DNA of 64,000 nucleotides from Ailurus styani (lineage: Eukaryota > Chordata > Mammalia > Carnivora > Ailuridae): contig LNAC01000375.1 in the NCBI GenBank assembly GCA_002007465.1, positions 1,032,831 through 1,096,830 of the forward strand, in the 5' to 3' direction. The notes beneath the pieces were generated by a model, which searched no databases, was not told where the DNA came from, and saw nothing but the letters and a program-made list of their open reading frames with translations. Below are positions 47,373 to 59,000 of this stretch, one piece after another (the first letter of the stretch is position 1; each line of letters opens with the position of its first letter). The translations under genes and the position numbers were made by a program.

Positions 47373-47536
47373 AAATATTTATTTTTTTGAGAGATAGAAG
47401 CTCGTGCATGTGTGCACACAAGCACAGGGAGAGGAAGAAGCAGGATCCCCGAGACTTAGGGAGCCCAATGTAGGGCTCAAGCCCAGGAGCCTGGGATCAT
47501 GATCTGAGCCAAAGGCAGACAGACACTCAACTAGCT
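47373..47536 (-). mobile_element. SINEC, older, antisense
   Basis: TATTTATTTTTTTGAGAGAT, GAAGAAGCAGGATCCCCGAG and CCTGGGATCATGATCTGAGC show a reversed carnivore SINE. The final head part is incomplete, cut by the poly-T of the next L1 near 47537. Confidence 0.88.
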
Positions 47537-50500
47537 TTTTTTTTTTTTTAACATTTTCATTTCATTTTAGTTTTTTACAGTGTACCAAGATTCATTGTTT
47601 ATGCATCACACCAAGTGCTCCATGCAATATGTACCCTCCTTAATACCCAACACCAGGCTCACCCATCCCCCACCCCCTCCCCTCCAAAACCCTCAGTTTT
47701 TTTCTCATAGTCCACAGTTTCTCATTGTTCGTCTCCCCCTCCGATTTACCCCAATTCACTTTTCCTTTCCTTCTCCTAATGTTCTCCATGTTATTCCTTA
47801 TAGTCCACAAGAAAGTGAAACCATATGATAATTGACTTTCTCTGCTTGACTTATTTCACTCAGCATAATCTCCTCCAGTCCTGTCCATGTTGATACAAAA
47901 GTTGGGTATTCATCCTTTCTGATGGCTGAGTAATATTCTATTGTATATAGGACCACATCTTCTTCATTCATCTGTTGAAGGGCATCTCAGTTCTTTCCAC
48001 AGTTTGGTGATTGTGGACACCACTGCTATGAACATTAGAGTACATATGGTCTTTCTTTTAACTACACCTGTATCTTTGGGGTAAATACCCAGTAGTGCAA
48101 TTGCAGGGTCATAGGGTAGTTCTATTTTTAATTTTTTGAGGAACCTCCACACTTTTTTCCAAAGTGGCTGCACCAACTTACATTCCCACCAACAGTGGAA
48201 GAGGTTTCTCCTTTTTCCACATCCTCTCCAACACTTGTTTCCTGTCCTGTTGATTTTGGTCATTCTAACTGGTGTAAGGTGGTATCTCAATATGGTTTTT
48301 ATTTGAGTTTCCCTGATGGCTAATGATGATGAACATTTTTTCATATGTCTGTTAGCCATTTGTATGTCTTGTTTGGAAACATGTCTGTTCATGTCTTCTG
48401 CCCATTTTTTGACATGATTGTCTGATTTTTAGGTGTTGAGTTTGAGGTGTTCTTTATAGATCTTGAATACCAGCCCTTTGTCTTAGTGTCATTTGTGAAT
48501 ATCTTCTCCCATTCTGTGGGTTGCCTCTTTGTTTTGGCCGTTTCCTTTGCTGTGCAGCAGCTTTTTATCTTGATGAAGTCCCAAAAGTTCGTTTTCACTT
48601 TGTTTCCTTTGCCTGTGGATATGTGTCTTGAAAGAAGTTGCTGTGGCCTATGTCAAAGAGGTTACTGCCTATGTTCTCCTCTAGGCATTTGATAGATTCC
48701 TGCCTCACATTGAGGTCTTTCATCTATTTCGAGTTTATCTTTAGGTATGGTGTGAGAGAATGGTTGAGTTTCATTCTTCTGTACATAGCTGTCCAATTTT
48801 CCCAGCACCATTTTTTGAAGAGACTGTCTTTTTTCCACTGGATATTTTTTCCTGCTCTAAGATTACTTGACCATAGAGTTGAGGGTCCATATCTGGACTC
48901 TCTACTCTGTTCCATTGGTCTATGTGTCTGTTTTTGTACCAGTACCATGCTGTCTTGGTGATCACAGCTTTGCAGTAAAGTTTGAAATCAGGGAATGTGA
49001 TGCCCACAGCTTTGTATTTCTTTTTCAGTATTGCCTTAGCGATTCAGAGTCTTTTCTGGNTTTGAAATCAGGGAATATGATGCCCACAGCTTTGTATTTC
49101 TTTTTCAGTATTGCCTTAGCGATTCAGAGTCTTTTCTGGTTCCAAACAAATTTTAGGATTGTTTGTTCCAGCACTTCAAAAATTGCTGATGGAATTTTGA
49201 TTGGGATGGCATTGAAATTATAGACTGCTCTGGGCAGTATAGACATTTTAACAATGTTTATGCTTCTGATCCATGAGCATGGAATGCTTTTCCATCTTTT
49301 TTGTGTCTTCTTCAATTTCTTTCATGAGTGTTCTGTAGTTCCTGAAGTACAGATCCTTTACCTCTTTGGTTAGGTTTAGGTATCTTATGGTTCTTGGTGC
49401 TGTAGGAAATGGAATCAATTCTCTAATTTCCCTTTCTATAGTTTCATTGTTAGTGTATAAGAAAGCAACTGATTTCTGTGCATTGATTTTGTATCCTGCT
49501 GCATTACCGAATTGCTCTATGAGTTCTAGCAGTTCGGGTGTGGAGTCTTTTGGGTTTTCCATATAAAGTATCATGTCATCTGCGAAAAGAGAGAGTTTGA
49601 CTTCTTCTTTGCTATTTGAATACATTTTATTTCTTTTTGTTGGCTGATTGATGTTGCTAGGACTTCTAGTACTATGTTCAACAACAATGGTGAGAGTGCT
49701 CATCCTTGTCATGTTTCTGATCTCAGTGGGAAGGCTGTCAGTTTTTTACCATTGAGAATGATATTTGCTGTGGGTTTTTCATAGATAGTTTTTATGAAGT
49801 TGAGGAATGTTCCCTCTATCTCTGTACTTTGAAGAATTTTAATCAGGAACGGATGCTGTATGTTGTCAAATGCTTTTTCTGCATCAATTGAGAGGACCAT
49901 GTGGTTCTTCTCTCTTCTCTTATTGATTTGTTCTATCACATTGATTGATTTGTGAATGTTAAACCACCCTTGCATCCCAGGGATAGGTCCCACCTGGTCA
50001 TGGTGGATAATCTTTTTAATGTACTATTGGATCCTATTAGCTAGGATCTTGAGAATCTTGGCATCCATATTCATCAGGGATATTGCTCTAAAATTCTCCT
50101 TTTTGATGGGGTCTTTGCCTGATTTAGGGATCTAGGTAATGCTGTCTTCATAGAAAGAGTGTGGAAGTTTTCCTTCTGTTTCTATTTTTGAAACAGCTCC
50201 AGGAGAATAAGTATTATTACTTCTTTGAATGTTTGGTAGAATTCCCCACAAATCCATCAGGTCCTGGACTCTTGTTTTTTGGGAGGTTTTTGATCACTGC
50301 TTTAATCTTGTTATTAGATATTGGTCTATATAGGTTGTTAATTTCTTCCTGTTTCAGTCTTTGAGTTTATAGGTTTCCAGGAATCCATCCATTTTTTTCT
50401 AGGTTGCTTAACTTATTGGCATGTAACTGTTGATAATAATTTCTGATGATTGTTTCTATTTCCTTGGTGTTAGCCATCATCTCTCCCCTTTCATTCATAA

Positions 50501-50640
50501 TTTTATTAATTTTGGTCCTCTTATTTTGGATTAGTTTGGCTAGTGGTTTATTGATCTTATTAATTTCTTAAACTAACCAGCTTCTAGTTTCGTTGATGTG
50601 TTCTACAGCTTGTTCTTTATGGCTAAGAATCTGCTGTATG
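47537..50640 (-). mobile_element. 5'-truncated L1, antisense, with ORF2 RT domain
   Basis: Begins with a T run (reversed A tail), then the 3' UTR (47555-47900) and a broken ORF2. The C-terminal region is at 47964-48392 ([20 protein letters not shown] and the [12 protein letters not shown] stretch); the RT palm is at 49248-49712 with an intact FADD box (complement of 49575-49586); the RT fingers are at 49709-49993 ([18 protein letters not shown]). The element ends within ORF2 near 50640 and so lacks the endonuclease, ORF1 and the 5' UTR. Frameshifts and an N junction at 49060 are present; it cannot be active. Confidence 0.88.
48981..49139. repeat. 79-bp direct repeat around a single N: likely assembly artefact
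   Basis: 48981-49059 and 49061-49139 are identical but for one base (G at 48997, A at 49077), with N at 49060. The other L1 copies carry this ORF2 segment once (compare 41785-41865). Confidence 0.94.
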
Positions 50641-50649
50641 TTTTGCCTT

Positions 50650-50834
50650 TCTTTTTTCCCCCCTATGTTAATCTGTTTTGTGTCTTAAATTTCATGTGGG
50701 AGTAAAATTGTATGGTATCTGTCTTTCTCTCACTGACTTGTGTAGCATAATACACTCTAGCTCCATCACATCATGGCAAATGGCAAGATTTCATTCTTTT
50801 TAATGGCTGAATAATATTCCATTGTGTGTGTATG

Positions 50835-50888
<54 letters not shown>

Positions 50889-52230
50889 CACATATATATG
50901 TTACCTCTTCTTTATGCATTCATCTGTCCATGGACATTTGGGCTCTTTCCATAATTTGGCCATTGTTGATACTGCTACTATAAACATCAGGGTATACATA
51001 TCCCTTTGAATCAATATTTTTGTATCCCTTGGGTAAATATCTAGTAGTGCAATTTTTGGGTAATAGGGTAGTTCTATTTTTGACTTTTTGAGTAGCCTTC
51101 ACACATACTGTTTTCCAGAGTGCACCAGTTTTCACTGGTACAAACCACCACTAGTGCAAACCCACCAAAAGTGTAAGAGTGTTCCCCTTTCTCTGTATCC
51201 TCGCCAACACCTGTTTTTTCCTGTGTTAATTTTAGCCATCCTGATAGGAGTGAGGTGGTATCTCATTGTAGTTTTGCTTTGTATTTCCCTAATAATAATT
51301 CTTTGGAAAAATGTCTGTTCATGTCTTCTGCCCATTTCTTAACTGGATTATGTTTTTTGGGTGTTGAGTTTTTATAAGTTCTTTATAGATTTTAGACACT
51401 AACCCTTTATCAGATATGTCATTTGCAAATATTTTTCTTCCATTTCATTGGTTCCCTTTTAGTTTTGTTAACTGGTTCCTTTGCTTTTCAGAAGCTTCTT
51501 ATTTTTATAAAGTCCCAATGGTTCATTTTTGCTTTTGCTTCCCTTGCCTTAGCAGATGTGTCCACTAAGAAGTTGCTACAGCTGATGTCAAAGAGCTTGG
51601 TGCCTGTGTTCTCCTGTAGGGTTTTCATGGTTTTTAATCTTACATTTAGGTCTTTCATCCATTTTGAATTTATGTTTGTGTATGATGTAAGAAAGTGTCC
51701 AGTTTCATTCTTTTGCATGTTGCTGTCCAGTTTTCCCAGCATCGTTTGTTGAAAAGAATGTTTTTTCTATTGGATACTCTCTCTTGCTTTGTTGATGATG
51801 AGTTGACCATATTGTGAGTCCATTTCTGGGTTTTCTGTTCTGTTCCCTTGATCTGTATGTCTGTTTTTGTGCCAGTACCATATTGTATTGATGACTACTG
51901 CTTTACGATATAGCTTGAAATCTGGAATCTTGAGGTCTCCAGGCTTGTTCTTCTTTTTTCAGGATTGCTATGTCTCTTCAGGGTTTTTTTTTATTATGCT
52001 GCACAAATTTTGAGACTTTTTTGTTCTAGCTCTGTGAAAAATGCTGGTGACATTTTCATAGGGATTGAATTAAATGTGCGGCTTGCTTTGGGTAGGATAG
52101 ACATTTAATAAATTTTTCCTTCCAATCCATTGTATGGAATTTTTCTATTTCTTTGTATCATCTGCAATTTCTTTCACAAGTGTTCTATATTTTCCAGGAT
52201 TGAATAATTTACCCTCTGTAGTATTTAGAG
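50650..52230 (-). mobile_element. Older 5'-truncated L1, antisense
   Basis: A second reversed L1 3' part starts again at the 3' UTR (TAAATTTCATGTGGGAGTAA, GCATAATACACTCTAGCTCC), so it is a separate insertion from the one ending at 50640. Landmarks continue to TTCACAAGTGTTCTATATTT near 52195. ORF2 is heavily broken; only short minus frames such as 51488-51742 survive. It is truncated before the RT palm. Confidence 0.82.
50832..50902. repeat. (AT)n microsatellite in L1
   Basis: About 25 AT units between GTGTGTGTATGTATATG and TACATACACATATATATG, lying within the reversed L1 3' region. Confidence 0.95.
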
Positions 52231-53689
52231 GATGTGTTTACATGCGATATATATTTTTAAAAGGTTACATCTCATTTATTTAAAAAATGTTATGATATTT
52301 CCATTGCATTTCCTGTATCCTTTTCTATTAAAAAAAATGGAAACAATTTATCTTTACAATATCACCTGGAAATCGTTTGGGAATTTTATGAATACTACTG
52401 AGGAATCAATCACTGAAAAACTAATGGTTTGCTTTTGAATTTTGTTAAATTATTTCTGGTAGTCAGTACTCAAATATACATCTAGCCACTTGTACCAGGA
52501 AATGTTTGATTCTTATAGAAGTATTTAAGTTGGCTTTCATCTTTGCAGTTATAAAAATGCAAGTACCATTTTAAACTTGGACCAAAGTGCTTAAGAGGTT
52601 TTGTTTTTTTTTAAACATGTACCAAAAATACCTCATCTGCTGTGTAAAGTTAACCTTAAACAATCATTAGGGAGGTTTTCTACTGAATATACATAATTTC
52701 TCCAAGGTAGATACTTCAGTAATTTTCAGATTACCTCAAATTATCTCTGCCTCTCCATGACCAACTGACAAAAAATTCCTGTTGGTTATACCTCAGAAGA
52801 TTTTTCAAATATAACTCATCCTTAATAGACCCGCTATCTTGGACTTGGTTCAGATCTTCACTGTCCTTTAGATGAGGGATTATAGTACCTACTATTCTGC
52901 CTCCCTTGACCAAGTCTTCCTCATCAACTTCATGTATGCAGTCCACATACACATATTAATTTTCTCACATTATAATTTGTATGAGAACAGGGACAATTTC
53001 ACTTTTATGTAAAGAACATGAGAATGTCTGACTCCTAACTGATACAGTAGACGATTTACACATAGTAAATAATCAAACACATCTGTTGAATACATAGAAA
53101 ATAAATGAATAAATCAGATTTTAAAACTCCAGTATTTAAAACCTAACCTTGACTTAGGTTACTTTGAGGATAAACTCAGTATTTCTTGGCTTAGCATTCC
53201 CCATCTATGTCTAATAATCATCAGCTCCATTTCATCAACCTTGGGGTTAAGTTGCAAGAAATTTCTACTTTTGTCTCTATTATGGCAGTCCATCTTATCA
53301 TTAAATATTTTTTATAGACTTTGGTACCCTCAGCTTAGAATCAACTTCCTTTTTTCTCTATCAGACATATTTTTGTACAAATCCAATTACCAAGCTCAGT
53401 GTGCCTTCTCCAGAAGACTTTGAATTTTCGCAAGTCAAATACAATTATATATTTCTGTCATGGAACACTAATATTCTCAAGATAGTGTTTCATATGCAAT
53501 TCTTAATGGTCAATTAACAAATTTAATATATGGCAGTTGTTCAACCAAATCTGTATGTGTATGATTTGAAAATCTCTTACATTATGCTAGTCTCAACACA
53601 AGCATAACTACCATTTACTACCATACATTACTAATAAAATATGAAAGGTGATATTCCTTATGCTAGACATTTATTCCCATGACTTATTC
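52231..53689. other. Unannotated AT-rich sequence
   Basis: A 1.4-kb island between L1 copies. No gene signal. The 73-residue minus frame at 52731-52952 has no family I recognise and no start or splice context. Confidence 0.45.
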
Positions 53690-54855
53690 ATTCCATAAGT
53701 GGCATTCTATATTTCCCACTCCTATACAAATTTTTCCATCCCCCAATTCCCCTTCCCCCTGGTAATAATCAGGTCTTTGTATTTACAGGTCCAATTCTGC
53801 TTTTTGTTTATTAATATTTTGTTGTTTTAGATTCCACATGAGTGAAATTATATGGTATTTTCTTAGCCAGACATATTTCACTTAGCATAATATCCTCCAT
53901 ATTGTCTCGAATGACACAGTTTCATCAGCTGTTGTGGCTGCATAATATTCCATTGTGTATACGTATACCAATTTTTTCTTAACTATTATATTATTCATCT
54001 ATCTATTATCTATTCATCTATTTTCTTAACCATTCATCTATTAATGGGCACTCATTAGGTTGCTTGGCTATTATACATAATGCCACAATAAACAAAGCAG
54101 TGCATATATTTTTTCAAATTAGTGTTTGTTTACCTTGTACAAATACCCAGTAGTGGAATTGTTGGGTCATATGGTATTTCTATCTTTAAATTTTGAAGAG
54201 CCTCCATACTGTTTTCCACAGTGTGTGCACCAATATTTGCATTCCCACAATCTGTGCACAAGGGCCCCTTTTCTCAGTATCCTCACCAACACTTATAATC
54301 TCCTTTTTTTATCATAGCCATTCTAACTGGTGTAAGGTGATATCTCATTGTGGGTGGTATTTTTTTTTCTTCCTCATTGTGGTTTTTGATTTGCATTTAC
54401 CTGATGATTAGTGATGCTGCACAACTTTTTATGTGTCTGTGGCCAGCTGTATGTTTTCTTTGGGGAAAAAAAATGCCTATTTCTTCCCGCCCATTTTTTA
54501 AATTGGATTGTTTAGGGGGGGGTTTTGGTGTTGAGTGGAACAAGTTCTTTATATATTTTGGATATTAATCTCTTGTCAGATGTATCATCTGCAGATGTCT
54601 CCTATTCAGTAAGTTACCTTTTTGTTTTGTTGATGGTTTCCTTTGCTGTACAAAAGTTTTTGTTTTTAATATTTTGATGTTGTCCCAAAAGTTTATTCTT
54701 TTTTTGTTTCCCTTGCCTTAGGAGGCCTATCTAGAGTAACGTTGCTACCCCAGTGTCAGACAAAATACTGCCTGTATTGTCTTCTAGGATTTTTCTGGTT
54801 TTGGATCTCACACCTAGGTCATCCATCTAAGCTTATTTGTGTGTCTGGTGTTAGA

Positions 54856-55069
54856 AAGTGGTCCAGTCTTGGGATGCCTGAGAGGGTCAGTCAGTCAAGC
54901 AGCTGCCTTTGGCTCAGGTCAAGATCCCAGGGTCCTGGGATCGAGTCCCACATTGGGCTTCTTGCTCAGTGGGGGGCCTGCTTCTCCCTCTGTCTCTGCC
55001 TGCCACACCCCCTGGTTGTGCTCTCTCTGATAAATAAATGAATAAAATCTTAAAAATAAGTGGTCCAGT
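54856..55069 (+). mobile_element. SINEC in the old L1, 12-bp TSD
   Basis: The body, about 54868-55057, runs from GGGATGCCTGAGAGGGTCAG to AATAAAATCTTAAAAAT. AAGTGGTCCAGT flanks it at 54856-54867 and 55058-55069, and L1 sequence resumes in register. Confidence 0.93.
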
Positions 55070-55299
55070 TTCATTCTTTTACATGCAGCTGTCTAGATTT
55101 CTTGGCACCGTTTATTGAAAAGAAGGTCATTTCCCTATTGTATAGTCTTGCCTCCTTCATCATAGGTTGACCATACAAGTGTGGGTTTATTTCTGGGGTC
55201 TCTATTCTGCTTCATTGATCAATGTGTTTATTTTTGGCCAGTACCATACTGTTTTACTAACTACAACTTTGTAATATATGAAACCTGGGATTGTGATAC

Positions 55300-55350
55300 C
55301 TCCAGTTTTTTTTTTGTTGTTGTTGTTGTTTTGTTTTTTTTTCAAAACTG
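55300..55350. repeat. T-rich/(TTG)n low-complexity run
   Basis: TTTTTTTTTGTTGTTGTTGTTG followed by TTTGTTTTTTTT within L1. It produces Phe/Val-rich or Asn/Lys-rich spurious frames. Confidence 0.85.
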
Positions 55351-56509
55351 CTTTGGCTATCTGGGGTCTTCTGTTGTTCCACACAAATTTTAATATTACT
55401 CGTCCTAGTTTTATGAAAAATGCTATTGGTATTTTGATAGGGATTGCATATAATCTATAGATTGCTTTGGGTAGTGTGCATATTTTAATAAAATTTTTTC
55501 TCCCAATCCATGAGCATGGAATATCTTTCTAATTTTGTCATCTTCAGTTTCTTCCACCAGTGTTTTATAGTTTTCCAAATACTGGTGTTTCACCTCTTTG
55601 GTTAAGTTTTTTCCCAGGTATTTTACTTTTTCTGGTGCAATTGTAAATGGTGTTGGTAATGGTGGTGGAGGTGTTAAGGTTTCTGCTCTTCATTATTAGT
55701 GTAGAGAAATGCTCATTTTTTGGTTATAATTTTGTATCCTGCCACTTTACTGACTCTATTACTTCTAGTTAGTAGTTTTCTGGTGGAGTCCCTAGTGTTT
55801 CCTATGTATATCATCATGTCATCTGCAATTAGTGATAGTTCAAATTCTTCACCAATATGGATGCCTCTTCTGTTTTTGTTTGTTTGTTTGTTTTTTTGTT
55901 TGTTTGTTGCTGTGGCTGGACTTCAGTACTACATTGGATAAAAGTGGCAAGAGTGGACACCCTTGTCTTGTTCCTGATCTTAGAGGAAAAGCTTTTTTAT
56001 TTTTTTCATTTTTTATCCATTGAGTGAAACTTAGCTGTGGGTTTTTCATATATGACATTTATTATGTTGGAGTATGTTCCCTCTAGACCTATTTCGTGAG
56101 AGTTTTTACCATGAATAGATGCTGAATTTTCTCAACTGCTTTTTCTGCATCTATTGAGATTTTTTATCCATCCTTTCATTGATATGGTGTAGGACCCTTA
56201 GTGATTTGTGAATACTAAACCATCCTTGCATCCCCAGAATAAATCCCATCTGATTGTAGAGAAGGACCCTTCTAATATAGTGCTCAATGTAGTCTGCTAA
56301 TATTTTGTTGAGATTTTTATATTTGTGTTCATCAGTTATATTGGACTGTGGTTTCCTTTTTATGTAGTGTCTTTGTTAGGGTTTGGTATCAGGGTAATAC
56401 TGGCCTCCTAGAATGCATTGTGAAGCTTTCCTTTCTATTTGTTTTGTTTTGTTTTTTGGGGGGGTGAGACAAGGAGGAGAGTGAGAAGAGATATTAGATC
56501 TTTCTCAGG

Positions 56510-56744
56510 AAATGTCTGGTAGTAGGGTACCTGGGTGGCTCAGTTGGTCAGGCATCCAGTTCTTGATTTCAGATCAGGTCATGATCCTAGGGTTATGAGA
56601 TTGAGCCCCATTTTGGGCTCCACAGTGGGCATTGTTTCTGCATGAGAGTCTCTCTCTCTCTCCCTCTCTGCCACCCCTCCTTTTCTCTCTCTAAAAAATA
56701 AAATTAAATTAAAAAGAAAAAAAAGAGAAGAAAAAAATGTCTGG
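56510..56744 (+). mobile_element. SINEC in the old L1, 10-bp TSD
   Basis: The body, about 56520-56734, has head GGTACCTGGGTGGCTCAGTT and an A-rich tail that includes AAAGAGAAGAAAA. AAATGTCTGG is found at 56510-56519 and 56735-56744. Confidence 0.93.
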
Positions 56745-56999
56745 CAGAATTCCCCTGGAAATCCATCTAGTCCAGGACTTAAAAATTTTTGGTAATTTTT
56801 TGATCACTGATTCAATATCATTACTTGTAATCAGTCTGTTCCAATTTCCTATTCCTTCCTGATTCAGTTTTGAGAATGCATACTTCTAGGAATTTATCCA
56901 TTTTTTGTAGTTTGTCCAATCTGTTGGCATGTAATTTTTAATAGTATTTCCTTCTAATCCTTTCTGTACCTGTGCTGTCGGAGTCACCTCCTCCTCTCT

Positions 57000-57180
57000 C
57001 AAAAAAAAAAAAAAACAAAAAAAAATTATTTAGGTTCTTTCTCATTTTTGACTTGAGTCTGGACAAGGGTCAAATTTGTTTCTCCTTTCAGAGAAACAGC
57101 TCTTGCTTTCCTTTTCCTTTCCTTCCCTTTTTCTTTTTTTCTTTTCTTTTCTTTTTTCTTTTTTTCTTTCTTCTCTTTCA
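57000..57180. repeat. Poly-A and (TTTC/TTCC)n pyrimidine-rich tract
   Basis: AAAAAAAAAAAAAACAAAAA at about 57001-57026, preceded by TCACCTCCTCCTCTCTC (a possible decayed SINE 3' tail), then TTTCCTTTTCC/TTTTCTTTTC units at 57105-57180 within the L1. Confidence 0.7.
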
Positions 57181-57842
57181 TTTATTTCTGCTTTGATCAT
57201 TATTATTCTCTTTCTTCTATTCACTTTAGGCTTTGTTCTTTTTCCAGTTCCTTAGGCATAAAGTTCTTTTGTATATTTGAGCTTCTTCTTGTTCATTGAG
57301 GTAGGTCTGTATCACTATATATTTTTCTCTTAAAACTGTTCTTGTTGCTTCCCAAAGATTTTGGACTGTTATATTTTTCATTTTAATTTGTCTCAATGTA
57401 TGTTTTAAATTTCTTTTTTTATTGTTTCATTAACCTATTAGCTGTTTATTATGACATTTATTATATCAGGATATGTTCCCTCTAAAACTACTTTGTTGAG
57501 AGATTTTACTATGAATAGATGCCGAATTTTCTCAACTTTTCCTGGATCTATTGAGATATAATTTTTATCCATCTTTTTGTAGATGTGATATAGTATCATG
57601 TTGTTGAGACTTCAATAGTAGCCTCCTGTTATTTCCAGGTTTTTTCTTTTGATTTCTAGTTTCATACTACTGTGCTTAGAAAAGATGCATGGTAGGATTT
57701 CAATCTTCTTGGATTCACTGAGGCTTGTTTTGTGCCCTAACATAATTTATTCTGGAGAATGTTCCATGTGCACTTGAAAAAAATGTTGTTTTAGGGTGGA
57801 ATGTCCTCTAGATATGTTATGTTCTCCTGTCTAATATGTTAT

Positions 57843-58069
57843 CCAAAGACACTGTTTCTTCTTCTTTTTTTTAGATTTTATTTATTTGTCAGAGAGGGAG
57901 AGAGCACAAGCTGGCAGAGTGGCAGGCAGAGGCAGAGAGAGAAGCAGGCTACCCGCTGAACAAGGAGCCTGATGCAGACTTGATCCCAGGGCTCTGGGAT
58001 CATGACCTGAGCCAAAAGCAGCCACTTAACCAACTAAGCCACCCAGGCATCCCAAAGACACTGTTTCTT
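57843..58069 (-). mobile_element. SINEC in the old L1, 18-bp TSD, antisense
   Basis: The body, about 57861-58051, contains AGATTTTATTTATTTGTCAG and CTAAGCCACCCAGGCATC. CCAAAGACACTGTTTCTT is duplicated exactly at 57843-57860 and 58052-58069. Confidence 0.96.
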
Positions 58070-58774
58070 TATGGGTTTTCTGCCTGGATAAGATATCTAG
58101 TGATGTTGTTGAGGTATCAAAGTCCCCTGCTTATTGCTGTTTTTCCATCAGTTTCTCTCTTTATGTCTATTAATACTTGCATTATGTATTTAGGTACTCT
58201 AGTGTTGGATGTGTAGATAGTTACAATTATCATTTTGTTGAATAGATCCTCTCTCAATTTGTAATGCTTTTCTTTGTCTCTTATTGAAGGCTTTGTTTTA
58301 AAGTCTATCTTGTCTGATATTAGTATTGCTACCATGTTGTGTTTTTTTTTTTTTGTCCTTCCATTTGCATGGTAAATGTTCTTCCATCCCTTCACTTTCA
58401 AGTTGTATGTCTCTAGGTCTGAGGTGAGTCTCTATTAGGCAACATATAGATGGATCTTATGTTTTGTTTTTGTTTTTTATCCATTCTGCCAACCTACAGA
58501 TTTGGATTAGAGCATTTAGCCTCTTTACACTTAAAGTATTTATTGGTAAGTATGTCCTTATTACCAATTTTGTATTTTTTGGATGTTTTTGCAGTTTTCT
58601 GTTCCATTTGTTCTTTTGCTGTCTTTCTTTGTGATGGAGTTTCTGTGGTGTTTTGCTTGGCTTTCTTAATTTTTAAGAATCTATTATGATTTGAATTTGT
58701 GGTTACTATGATCTTATATAACATCTTTAGTAACTTGTAGTCAGTGTAAATTTCATCATCAGTTAAGTTGAAAT

Positions 58775-59000
58775 ACATTTTATTTTTTATTTTTTTTAAG
58801 ATTTTATTTATTTATTTGACAGAGAGACAGAGACCACAAGTAGGCAGAGCAGCAGGCAGAGAGAGAGAGGAGGAAGCAGACTCCCCACCGAGCAGGGAGC
58901 CTGATGCGGGCCTCAATCCCAGGACCCTGAGATCATGACCTGAGCCGAAGGCAGAGGCTTTAACCCACTGAGCCACCCAGGCGCCCACATTTTATTTTTT
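58775..59000 (-). mobile_element. SINEC, mustelid-type, 14-bp TSD, antisense
   Basis: The body, about 58789-58986, has CAAGTAGGCAGAGCAGCAGG and ends GAGCCACCCAGGCGCCC. ACATTTTATTTTTT occurs at 58775-58788 and 58987-59000. It sits exactly between two antisense L1 elements. Confidence 0.95.

Larger units (their letters stand above)
53690..58785 (-). mobile_element. Older long L1, antisense, interrupted by three SINEs
   Basis: The reversed 3' end starts near 53690 (CATCCCCCAATTCCCCTTCC, CCACATGAGTGAAATTATAT). ORF2 follows to the endonuclease region (58100-58400, with SDKIDFKTKPSIRDKEKHY on the minus strand), and ORF2-upstream sequence reaches 58785. The RT box reads IADD (complement of 55818-55829); both aspartates are kept. 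SINEs at 54868, 56520 and 57861 split it. There is also a 150-bp out-of-order repeat at 57451-57602. ORF1 is not clearly seen and the 5' UTR is absent. Divergence exceeds that of the other long copies. Confidence 0.85.

Noticed and set aside
44702..49060. Duplicated L1 blocks as genuine tandem duplications
   Set aside because: A single N lies exactly between the copies in both cases, which favours unmerged contig overlaps over biology.
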